The notes below the pieces were generated by a model. That model made no database searches and was not told the origin of the DNA. It was given only the letters and a program-made list of their open reading frames with translations. Made by a program: the position numbers and the translations under genes. A DNA stretch of 43,454 bases from Candidatus Yonathbacteria bacterium (GTDB taxonomy: Bacteria; Patescibacteriota; Minisyncoccia; Phycocordibacterales; UBA1550): the NCBI GenBank assembly GCA_016201355.1, contig JACQCY010000034.1:1-43454 (forward strand), given 5' to 3'. Of the stretch, positions 1-5,856 are shown one piece after another; position 1 is the first letter of the stretch; each line of letters begins with the position of its first letter.

Positions 1-43
1 ACCGCCTCATGGAAATTTTTTGCTAAAAATTTCACATTCCGGC

Positions 44-104
44 GTTCGAATCCTTACGCGAGCAAAGCAGTTTGCTCGCTCTCTACGCACAAAAATAAAA
101 GCCC
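44..104 (+). repeat. Inverted copy of the tRNA-Tyr 3' end, interrupted by a hairpin insert
   Basis: Bases 44-55 and 81-104 together are the exact reverse complement of 110-145, which holds the T-loop, 3' acceptor strand and downstream tail of tRNA-Tyr. In this left copy the two parts are separated by 25 nt (56-80). That insert contains a perfect 9-bp hairpin: GCGAGCAAA at 58-66, loop GCAG, TTTGCTCGC at 71-79. Upstream of 44 the sequence no longer matches tRNA-Tyr, so this is not a full second gene. It could be a decayed convergent tRNA or an inverted duplication that later received an insertion. The window edge prevents a decision. Confidence 0.7.
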
Positions 105-133
105 AAAAAGGGCTTTTATTTTTGTGCGTAGAG
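81..133. terminator. Perfect 24-bp inverted repeat, probable bidirectional terminator of tRNA-Tyr
   Basis: Arms 81-104 and 110-133 are perfectly complementary around a 5-nt A loop (105-109). The inner part is a GGGC/GCCC stem flanked by A/T tracts, the form of a bidirectional intrinsic terminator. The outer nine bases are the tRNA-Tyr acceptor sequence and its copy. The terminator stem therefore extends into the mature tRNA and could compete with acceptor-stem folding in the precursor. Confidence 0.75.
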
Positions 134-207
134 AAGGATTCGAACCTTCGAAGACCGAAGTCAGGAGATTTACAGTCTCCCCTCGTTGACCACTTGAGTA
201 TCTACGC
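125..207 (-). tRNA. tRNA-Tyr (anticodon GTA)
   Basis: On the minus strand the sequence starts with GCGTAGA and ends with TCTACGC plus discriminator A, giving a seven-pair acceptor stem. The anticodon arm reads CTGTAAA, so the anticodon is GTA. The T-arm contains GGTTCGAATCC. The 83-nt length leaves room for the long variable arm typical of bacterial tRNA-Tyr. CCA is not encoded; the base after the discriminator begins CAAAAATAAA, a tail also found behind tRNA-Phe in this window. Confidence 0.95.
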
Positions 208-210
208 AAA

Positions 211-230
211 TGAGTAGCCTTGGCTACTCA
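211..230. other. Short perfect hairpin between tRNA-Tyr and the valS leader
   Basis: TGAGTAGCC (211-219) and GGCTACTCA (222-230) form a 9-bp perfect inverted repeat with a 2-nt loop. It lies just upstream of tRNA-Tyr (minus) and upstream of the small ORF and valS (plus). There is no T tract, so a terminator role is weak. A processing or regulatory hairpin is possible but unproven. Confidence 0.4.
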
Positions 231-255
231 TTACTAAAACTATCATATTTCTCTA

Positions 256-378
256 ATGAATTCAATGTGTGAGAGAGCATCATTACGCAACACAATTGCT
301 GAAATCCTTGCCAAAGGACACCTCCGTATTGCAAAATCAAATACTCCAACCCTCGCAGAGTTGAGGAGGAGGAAATAA
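256..378 (+). CDS. Hypothetical 40-residue basic protein upstream of valS
   Basis: An open frame starts at ATG 256 and stops at TAA 376-378, encoding 40 residues with a basic end (LRRRK). It has no valine, no cysteine pair and no membrane segment, and I do not recognise a family. The frame is closed upstream by a stop at 235-237. Its last codons overlap the strong purine-rich site GAGGAGGAGG at 363-372. It may be a real small protein, a leader ORF coupled to valS, or chance. There is no clear ribosome site before its own start. Confidence 0.35.
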   Translation: MNSMCERASLRNTIAEILAKGHLRIAKSNTPTLAELRRRK

Positions 379-400
379 AATGGTAAAATATGGTTCATAA
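363..400 (+). promoter_or_regulatory. Strong Shine-Dalgarno site and 6-codon mini-ORF coupled to valS
   Basis: GAGGAGGAGG (363-372) is a strong Shine-Dalgarno match. The first ATG at good spacing is at 380, not the valS start. That frame encodes only MVKYGS and ends at TAA 398-400, whose last A is the first base of the valS ATG (TAATG arrangement). This is the geometry of translational coupling by termination and re-initiation. The function is inferred from spacing alone. Confidence 0.5.
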
Positions 401-2556
401 TGCCTGATGTCCCCGAAAAACTAACCAAGCCCTACGAACCATCTTTGACCGAATCTCGCATTTATAAACTCTGGGAGGAGAGTGGTTTTTTCAATCCTGA
501 CAATCTCCCTTGCGCTAACACCTCAAACCTCAAACCTCAAACCTTTACCGTCATTATGCCCCCGCCCAATGCGAATGGGCGTCTTCACGCGGGACACGCG
601 CTCACTATCGCCCTTGAGGATATTATGATTCGTTACAACCGTATGCAGGGCAAAAAAACACTCTGGGTGCCGGGGGCAGATCACGCCGGCTTTGAGACGC
701 AGGTTGTTTACGAGAAAAAACTGGAGAAGGAGGGTCGCTCGCGATTCAAGATGGACCGCCAAGATCTCTACAAAGAAATTATGGAGTTTACCCTCGAGAG
801 TAAAAAAAATATGGAAGCAGATGTGAAAGCTCTCGGCGCGTCGTGCGACTGGTCGCGTGAAAAATTTACCCTTGACCCCAGTGTTGTGTCCGAGGTTCAG
901 GAAACATTTCGCAAACTCTATCGTGATGAACTCGTGTACCGCGGATACCGCACAGTAAACTGGTGTACCAAACATCAGACGGCACTCTCTGATGTTGAGA
1001 CAGAGACTACTGAAAAAAATGACAAACTTTATTATATTAAATACGGGCCTTTTGTCGTCGCAACGGTGCGTCCCGAGACTATTTTCGGCGATGTTGCTAT
1101 TGCGGTCAATCCAAAAGATCCGCGTTATCAAAAATATATTGGACAGACGATTGAGGTAACACATCCAGAAAATACGCTCAAGCTTCTCGTTATTGGGGAT
1201 GACGAGGTGGATAGGGAGTTTGGCACGGGCGCGCTTAAAATCACTCCTGCGCACGATCACAATGACTTCCGTATGTCCGAGACGCACAAGCTTCCCCGCG
1301 TTGAGGTTATTGATCAATTTGGCAAACTTAATGATAAGGCTGGCAAGTATGCGGGAATGAAAATAGCGGAAGCGCGCGTAAAAGTAGTAGAAGATTTGCA
1401 GTCGCTTGGCCTTATAGAAAAGATTGAAGATTATACCCACGCTGTCCCCTCTTGTTATAAATGCAATACGGTCATTGAGCCCCGCGTAATGCCCCAGTGG
1501 TTCATTAAAATGGCACCTCTTGCAAAGCGCGCAGCGGATGCGGTGCGCGCGAAAGAAGTTCGTTTTGTCCCTGATAATTTTGAAAAGATATTTTTGTATT
1601 GGATGGACAATACCATTGACTGGAATATTTCCCGTCAGATCGTATGGGGTATTCAGATTCCTGCGGTGATTTGTAAGATATGCAATAAGGGCGACCTCGA
1701 TACCAATACTCCCGCAGGGACTCCCTGCCCGTGTAGGGGTGTTTTTGTTGCCGACACCGACACTTTTGACACCTGGTTCTCTTCCGGGCAGTGGCCACTT
1801 CTTGCTCTTGGCTACCCCAACACAAAAGATCTTTCCTATTATCCTACTCAAGTTATGGAAACAGGGCGCGATCTTATCTTTAAATGGGTTCCACGAATGG
1901 TTATTTTCGGACTCTACCTTACCGGGAAAGCGCCTTTCCATACCGTATATCTTCACGGTATGGTTAATGACAAACAAGGGAAAAAGATGTCAAAGAGCAA
2001 AGGGAATGTCGTGTCCCCTATTGATTTGACCACTAAATATGGCGCAGATGCCCTTCGCATTTCTCTTGTTGTTGGCAACACTCCCGGCAATGATTTGTCG
2101 CTCATTGAAGAAAAAATAAAAGGGTATAAACATTTTTGCAATAAGATATGGAATGCGACCCGTTTTGTTTTAACAAATATCGGCAACACAACACTTGATA
2201 CTGAGCGACCCTCTCTGTCTTTGCGCGACGAAGAAATTTTCAAGGAACTTGATTCTGTCGTAGTGAGTGTTACCACTCATCTGGAAAGTTTTCGTTTTCA
2301 TCTCGCCGGAGAGAAGCTCTACCATTATTTTTGGAACACCTTTGCTGATACCATAATAGAAGAGATGAAACCTCGCCTCGCGGAAGATGGTGATTCTAAA
2401 AAGTCGGCGGAGTGGATTCTTCTCCATATCCTTTCAATAAATTTAAAAATGCTCCATCCTTTTATGCCATTTCTTACCGAGGAGATTTGGGGTATGTTGC
2501 CGTCATCAAAAAATCCACTTATCATTGAACCATGGCCGAAATATTCACCACAATAA
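400..2556 (+). CDS. valS: Valyl-tRNA synthetase, compact form
   Basis: Class Ia synthetase that charges tRNA-Val in the cytoplasm. The nucleotide-binding HAGH motif is at residues 63-66 after PPPNANG, and KMSKS is at 529-533. A CP1 editing domain is visible (TVRPET near 225 and GTGALKITPAHD near 275). Cysteine pairs in the insertion (CYKC, CKIC, CPC) suggest metal binding. The protein ends shortly after the anticodon-binding helices (TEEIWGMLP). At 718 residues it lacks the C-terminal coiled-coil arm of typical bacterial ValRS (about 880-950). Residues 39-48 are encoded by a 7-bp tandem repeat and residues 439-443 by a palindrome, both in variable loops. The start is ATG 400, which overlaps the stop of a 6-codon leader; the next gene overlaps its end by 25 bp. 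Confidence 0.95.
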   Translation: MPDVPEKLTKPYEPSLTESRIYKLWEESGFFNPDNLPCANTSNLKPQTFTVIMPPPNANGRLHAGHALTIALEDIMIRYNRMQGKKTLWVPGADHAGFETQVVYEKKLEKEGRSRFKMDRQDLYKEIMEFTLESKKNMEADVKALGASCDWSREKFTLDPSVVSEVQETFRKLYRDELVYRGYRTVNWCTKHQTALSDVETETTEKNDKLYYIKYGPFVVATVRPETIFGDVAIAVNPKDPRYQKYIGQTIEVTHPENTLKLLVIGDDEVDREFGTGALKITPAHDHNDFRMSETHKLPRVEVIDQFGKLNDKAGKYAGMKIAEARVKVVEDLQSLGLIEKIEDYTHAVPSCYKCNTVIEPRVMPQWFIKMAPLAKRAADAVRAKEVRFVPDNFEKIFLYWMDNTIDWNISRQIVWGIQIPAVICKICNKGDLDTNTPAGTPCPCRGVFVADTDTFDTWFSSGQWPLLALGYPNTKDLSYYPTQVMETGRDLIFKWVPRMVIFGLYLTGKAPFHTVYLHGMVNDKQGKKMSKSKGNVVSPIDLTTKYGADALRISLVVGNTPGNDLSLIEEKIKGYKHFCNKIWNATRFVLTNIGNTTLDTERPSLSLRDEEIFKELDSVVVSVTTHLESFRFHLAGEKLYHYFWNTFADTIIEEMKPRLAEDGDSKKSAEWILLHILSINLKMLHPFMPFLTEEIWGMLPSSKNPLIIEPWPKYSPQ
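514..541 (+). repeat. In-frame 7-bp tandem array in valS
   Basis: Four consecutive heptamers: GCTAACA, then CCTCAAA three times, with the next bases CC continuing the phase. They encode residues 39-48, between the N-terminal helix and the conserved FTVIMPPPN strand, a spot where synthetases vary in length. Compare the similar word CCTAACA in the array at 34673-34700 (minus strand). Confidence 0.85.
1714..1728. repeat. 15-bp palindrome inside valS
   Basis: GCAGGGA and TCCCTGC flank a single C, giving a perfect 7-bp-arm palindrome in frame. It encodes the AGTPC part of the cysteine-containing insertion (residues 439-443), between the CKIC and CPC cysteines. It may be an inserted palindromic element or only a local GC-rich loop. 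Confidence 0.5.
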
Positions 2557-3311
2557 AACCATTTGCGTGGGCGCTTGTGGGAGGAGTGATCCCCTCTTTT
2601 GTGTGGCTTTGGTTTTGGCGCCAAGAAGACCGCGCTTGCCCAGAACCAACAGGCCTTGTCGTGCTCTCTTTTGTGGCGGGAATGGTCGTTGTGTTTTTTG
2701 TCCTCCCTTTGGAAAAACTGATTGTCGCGACGCTCCCCACAACAATACACCTCGTTGATATTCTCTTTGCAAAACTTTCATTGATAACCCCTCCCGACAT
2801 GGACATCCAGACTTTTTTGTGGGCGTTTGCGGAGGAATTTGCAAAATACGCAACAGTATTTTTTGTTGCTCTCCATACTCGCGATTTTGACGAGCCTATA
2901 GATGCGGTTATTTACCTCATTACCGCGGCGCTCGGTTTTGCGGCAATGGAAAATTCACTTTATATTTTAAAAGATATGGGAAGCGGTGGTAGCACCCAGA
3001 TCTTTCTCGACGGACATTTGCGTTTTCTCGGCGCGACCGTTCTCCACACCGCTTCGTCCGCAGTTGTCGGTATTGCGCTCGCTTTTTCTTTTTATGCGAC
3101 AGGATGGGTAAAATTCATCACGGTCACGCTCGGGCTTATTATTGCGACACTCTTGCATACCTATTTTAATTTATCTATAATGGAAGCACACGGAACACTG
3201 AGCACCCTTCTCGTATTTGCTCGTTATTGGGGAGTGATTATGGGCATCATCATTTTATTTGAAATCATCAAGAGAATAAACAAAGATAAAAAATCTTGCA
3301 CTATTGCATAA
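2532..3311 (+). CDS. PrsW-family intramembrane metalloprotease
   Basis: A polytopic membrane protein of 259 residues with about eight hydrophobic segments. It carries the family motifs in order: EEFAK at 101-105, GFAAMEN at 135-141, and the histidines of LHTASS (172) and LHTYFN (209), which would form the membrane-embedded active site. PrsW of Bacillus subtilis cleaves the anti-sigma factor RsiW; the substrate here is unknown and no sigma or anti-sigma pair is visible in the window. The ATG lies inside the end of valS (25-bp overlap), so the two genes are probably co-transcribed and translationally coupled. It is followed directly by an hsp20 gene, which fits a stress or envelope-quality context, though that is inference. 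Confidence 0.85.
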   Translation: MAEIFTTIKPFAWALVGGVIPSFVWLWFWRQEDRACPEPTGLVVLSFVAGMVVVFFVLPLEKLIVATLPTTIHLVDILFAKLSLITPPDMDIQTFLWAFAEEFAKYATVFFVALHTRDFDEPIDAVIYLITAALGFAAMENSLYILKDMGSGGSTQIFLDGHLRFLGATVLHTASSAVVGIALAFSFYATGWVKFITVTLGLIIATLLHTYFNLSIMEAHGTLSTLLVFARYWGVIMGIIILFEIIKRINKDKKSCTIA

Positions 3312-3315
3312 CAAT

Positions 3316-3783
3316 ATGAAACAATCTTTTTTTGAACGCATCACGGGGACAATATCACTCAAGGGGCGCTCTTCTCCCGCAGACGAAGAAGTCATCGTTG
3401 AAAAAAAATCCACCGCGCCTTCTTTTGGCGGTTGGGATCAAGCAGAACCTACTGAAGGGGAGCTCGCGGTAGATGTGTACCAGACAGATTATGTCATTGT
3501 GATTCAAGCAATGGTCGCCGGAGTTTCTCTTGAAAACTTATCGGTTTCCGTTACGCGCGAAATAGTCACAATCAAAGGCAAGCGCGCCGCGCCAGTGGGA
3601 ATAAATGAGGAAAATTATTTTCACCAAGAGCTTTACTGGGGCGCTTTTTCTCGCACAATCCTTCTCCCTGCGGAAATAGAGACCGAAGAGGTTGAAGCTA
3701 CCGAACGACACGGACTTCTTACCCTCAAGCTCCCCAAAATAGACAAGAGCAGGATTCAAACGGTGAAGATTAAGAGTGTGTAG
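3316..3783 (+). CDS. Hsp20/alpha-crystallin family small heat shock protein
   Basis: ATP-independent holdase chaperone of 155 residues. A variable charged N-terminus is followed by the alpha-crystallin domain (about 45-150), with the strands ELAVDVYQTDYVIVIQAMVAGV and the signature GLLTLKLPK near the end. I chose ATG 3316; an in-frame TTG at 3304 would add four residues and overlap the prsW-like stop. No strong Shine-Dalgarno site is present, so expression probably depends on read-through from the valS/prsW transcript. No HrcA (CIRCE) element is seen upstream. Confidence 0.9.
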   Translation: MKQSFFERITGTISLKGRSSPADEEVIVEKKSTAPSFGGWDQAEPTEGELAVDVYQTDYVIVIQAMVAGVSLENLSVSVTREIVTIKGKRAAPVGINEENYFHQELYWGAFSRTILLPAEIETEEVEATERHGLLTLKLPKIDKSRIQTVKIKSV

Positions 3784-3884
3784 AAGGTAATTATTTGTCG
3801 CATTGATTGATTGCAAAAATAAAGGAAAACTGATAGGTTGTTAGCAGAAGCACCCCGGGTTTTGTTCTTGGAAAAATGTTCTTC

Positions 3885-3895
3885 AAAAAAGGAGG
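3885..3895 (+). promoter_or_regulatory. Strong ribosome binding site that sets the purB start
   Basis: AAAAAAGGAGG ends five bases before ATG 3901. It is one of only two canonical Shine-Dalgarno sites I noticed (the other is at 363-372) and argues against the longer in-frame start near 3838. Confidence 0.85.
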
Positions 3896-3900
3896 TTTGT

Positions 3901-5274
3901 ATGGGAAGAAATCTTTTCGATAGCCTTTCGCCGGTTGACTACCGGTACTGGGATGAAGAAGTGGCGAAGTATCTCTCCGAGAACGGGTTTACCCGTTACA
4001 AGCTCCTCGTGGAGCTTGCGCTCGTGAAGGTGCTCCATCGCCGCGGAATTTGTCCTGAAGTCGCTGTCCAAGAAGTTGAGGCGGCTTGCGGTCAAGTGAC
4101 GACCGACGAAGTGTACGAGGAAGAAGACCGGATTCGGCACGACATCCGCGCGCTCGTGAATTGCGTACGCGCCAAAGTCAGTGAAAGCGCGAAACCGTAC
4201 ATCCACATGACGGCGACTTCGTACGACATCATTGACACGGCGAACGCTACCCGCTACAAGGATGTGGTACAGAAAGTGCTCGTTCCATCTCTCATGAAGT
4301 TGGAAGGAGTGCTCATCACTACCGCGCTCCGCGAAGCGGAAACAGTACAAGTCGGCAGAACTCACGGTCAGCACGCGGTTCCGATTACTTTCGGCTTCGC
4401 GCTTGCCGGATATGTCAGCCGTCTTGGTGGATGTATCGAAGCGTTGAAGTCGCTCGCCACAGAACTTCCCGGAAAGTTTTCGGGAGCAGTCGGAGCGTAC
4501 AACGCCTCCTCGCTGTTCTTCGATGACCCGGAAGGTTTTGAGGCGGAAGTGCTCGCCGAGTTGGGGCTTACGCCAGCTGAACACTCAACGCAAATCGTAC
4601 CACCGGAGGCGATGATACGACTTTTCTCTGAAGTTGTCGTCGCAATGGGTATTCTCGCCAACTTAGCGCGAGATATGCGGAATCTCCAGCGGACTGAAAT
4701 CGGAGAGGTTGGTGAAGAGTTTGGAGCAGATCAGGTCGGCTCTTCCACTATGCCACAAAAACGCAATCCCATAAACTTCGAGAATATTGAAAGTATGTGG
4801 AAGATAGTTGTGGCGCGCTTTCAGACGGTGTTGATGGATCAGGTTAGCGAGCATCAGCGCGACCTTACCAATTCCGCGTCCGCGCGGACATACGGTGAGA
4901 TTATCGCGTATGTGGTTTCGGCCACTAAGCGCATGACGCGTACGATGCGCAAGCTCACCGTTGATCGCCCTAATCTGGAGCGCAACCTTGTCATACAGAA
5001 GGGCTCGGTAGTTGCCGAGCTACTCTATATCATTCTCGCGGCGCAAGGACATCCCGACGCGCACGAGAAAGTGCGGGTGCTTACACTTCAAGCAGAGCGC
5101 GAGAAGCGATCTCTCGAGGAAGTCGTTGCCGGAGATGCGGAGATGAAAGACTATCTCAAAAAGATGACGCCGCACCAACGGCAGATTCTATCGAACCCGT
5201 CTCTCTACACTGGCATCGCCGCCAAAAAAGCGAAAGTGGTCGCGAAAGAATGGAAGCAGAAATTCGGGCTGTAG
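3901..5274 (+). CDS. purB: Adenylosuccinate lyase
   Basis: Cytoplasmic lyase of the fumarase/aspartase superfamily, 457 residues. It releases fumarate from adenylosuccinate (giving AMP) and from SAICAR. The three conserved regions are present: TSYDIIDTA at 107-115, GRTHGQHA at 152-159 with the catalytic histidine, and the superfamily loop GSSTMPQKRNP at 280-290. The start is fixed by a strong AAAAAAGGAGG site. It stands alone, with no other purine gene in the window, so salvage (AMP from IMP together with PurA) is more likely than de novo synthesis. Its codons are richer in G and C than those of the minus-strand genes, and it has its own Shine-Dalgarno and terminator, which could reflect high expression or acquisition by transfer. 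Confidence 0.95.
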   Translation: MGRNLFDSLSPVDYRYWDEEVAKYLSENGFTRYKLLVELALVKVLHRRGICPEVAVQEVEAACGQVTTDEVYEEEDRIRHDIRALVNCVRAKVSESAKPYIHMTATSYDIIDTANATRYKDVVQKVLVPSLMKLEGVLITTALREAETVQVGRTHGQHAVPITFGFALAGYVSRLGGCIEALKSLATELPGKFSGAVGAYNASSLFFDDPEGFEAEVLAELGLTPAEHSTQIVPPEAMIRLFSEVVVAMGILANLARDMRNLQRTEIGEVGEEFGADQVGSSTMPQKRNPINFENIESMWKIVVARFQTVLMDQVSEHQRDLTNSASARTYGEIIAYVVSATKRMTRTMRKLTVDRPNLERNLVIQKGSVVAELLYIILAAQGHPDAHEKVRVLTLQAEREKRSLEEVVAGDAEMKDYLKKMTPHQRQILSNPSLYTGIAAKKAKVVAKEWKQKFGL

Positions 5275-5295
5275 TTATCCCGATCTTGTAACTTT

Positions 5296-5333
5296 AAAGG
5301 CGTTGTCGTTCACCCGGCAACGCCTTTATTTTT
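5296..5333. terminator. Bidirectional terminator shared by purB and tRNA-Phe
   Basis: AAAGGCGTTG (5296-5305) pairs with CAACGCCTTT (5318-5327) around a 12-nt loop and is followed by ATTTTTG on the plus strand and AAAG-rich sequence on the other side. It ends purB. Read on the minus strand it begins a few bases after the tRNA-Phe 3' end, so it can serve both converging transcripts. Confidence 0.85.
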
Positions 5334-5334
5334 G

Positions 5335-5407
5335 TGCCGAGGACCAGGATCGAACTGGTGACCCCACGCTCTTCAGGCGTATGCTCTACCAACTGAGCTA
5401 CCTCGGC
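5335..5407 (-). tRNA. tRNA-Phe (anticodon GAA)
   Basis: On the minus strand the gene begins GCCGAGG and ends CCTCGGC plus A. The D-arm is TAGCTCAGTTGGTAGAGC, the anticodon loop CTGAAGA (GAA), and the T-arm CAGTTCGATCCTG. It is 73 nt long with no encoded CCA. The downstream tail CAAAAATAAA is identical to that behind tRNA-Tyr. Confidence 0.95.
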
Positions 5408-5417
5408 ATAGATACGA

Positions 5418-5505
5418 GTTTATAAAGTAAAAAGTTTGTAAAGTTGAAAGTAGGCTCGTACCCACATTTACTTTATGAACTTTCACCTTTATAAACTTTA
5501 TAAAC
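5418..5505. repeat. Opposed arrays of 7- and 9-bp A-ended units
   Basis: From 5418 the plus strand reads GTTTATAAA, GTAAAAA, GTTTGTAAA, GTTGAAA (unit lengths 9, 7, 9, 7). After a spacer containing GGCTCGTACCCAC, units of the same type run in the opposite orientation (5467-5505), including TTTATAAAC twice. The two halves can pair loosely into a long imperfect hairpin. No coding capacity is seen. It fills the gap between tRNA-Phe and the next minus-strand gene. Confidence 0.75.
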
Positions 5506-5511
5506 TACCTC

Positions 5512-5799
5512 TTACTTTCCTATCAACTTCTTTATTGTTTGCGCGTCTTTTGTCACCGATCCTGTCGTTCCTTCAAATTTCTGCAATACATCAACTGAAG
5601 TTTGCAATATTTTTGTGTACTTTATGATTGTCGGCTGGAAATAATAATATGTTCCAAAGATAGACCCGAGGATAAGCACCCAATACATAAACGAGAAAAA
5701 AGAACTCCATCTCTGTGTGCGTCGCATAGAGACGAGGATATCGTTATTTTCTCGCGTAAGCTCTAAAAGCTCATCTAGTTTCTGTGCATTTAAATCCAT
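5512..5799 (-). CDS. Hypothetical single-pass membrane protein
   Basis: 95 residues. An N-terminal amphipathic, charged helix (about 1-28) is followed by one hydrophobic segment (about 33-54, SFMYWVLILGSIFGTYYYF) and a polar tail ending IKKLIGK. I do not recognise a named family. The layout (short coiled helix, one membrane span, soluble tail) suggests a small membrane scaffold or accessory protein. It is the last gene of the minus-strand surface-polysaccharide run, 57 bp after the Wzy/WaaL-like gene, so it may be co-transcribed with it. Confidence 0.6.
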   Translation of the reverse strand: MDLNAQKLDELLELTRENNDILVSMRRTQRWSSFFSFMYWVLILGSIFGTYYYFQPTIIKYTKILQTSVDVLQKFEGTTGSVTKDAQTIKKLIGK

Positions 5800-5856
5800 T
5801 TCTGTAATATATCAAATATGATAATAAAATCAACTATATTGTATAAGTCCACTCTT

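Noticed and set aside
1..55. Complete tRNA gene on the plus strand at the left edge
   Set aside because: A hairpin and a TTCGAATCC T-loop-like string are present, but no consistent acceptor stem or seven-base anticodon loop can be drawn.
523..1977. Long open frame (484 codons) on the minus strand inside valS
   Set aside because: It lies entirely antisense to a clearly functional valS with intact motifs, shows no recognisable domain, and arises from codon bias.
3838..3900. Upstream in-frame extension of purB from TTG
   Set aside because: A strong AAAAAAGGAGG site lies directly before ATG 3901, and the extension does not look like PurB.
3883..4584. Antisense open frame (233 codons) within purB
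   Set aside because: Shadow of the GC-rich purB gene; no domain and no ribosome site.
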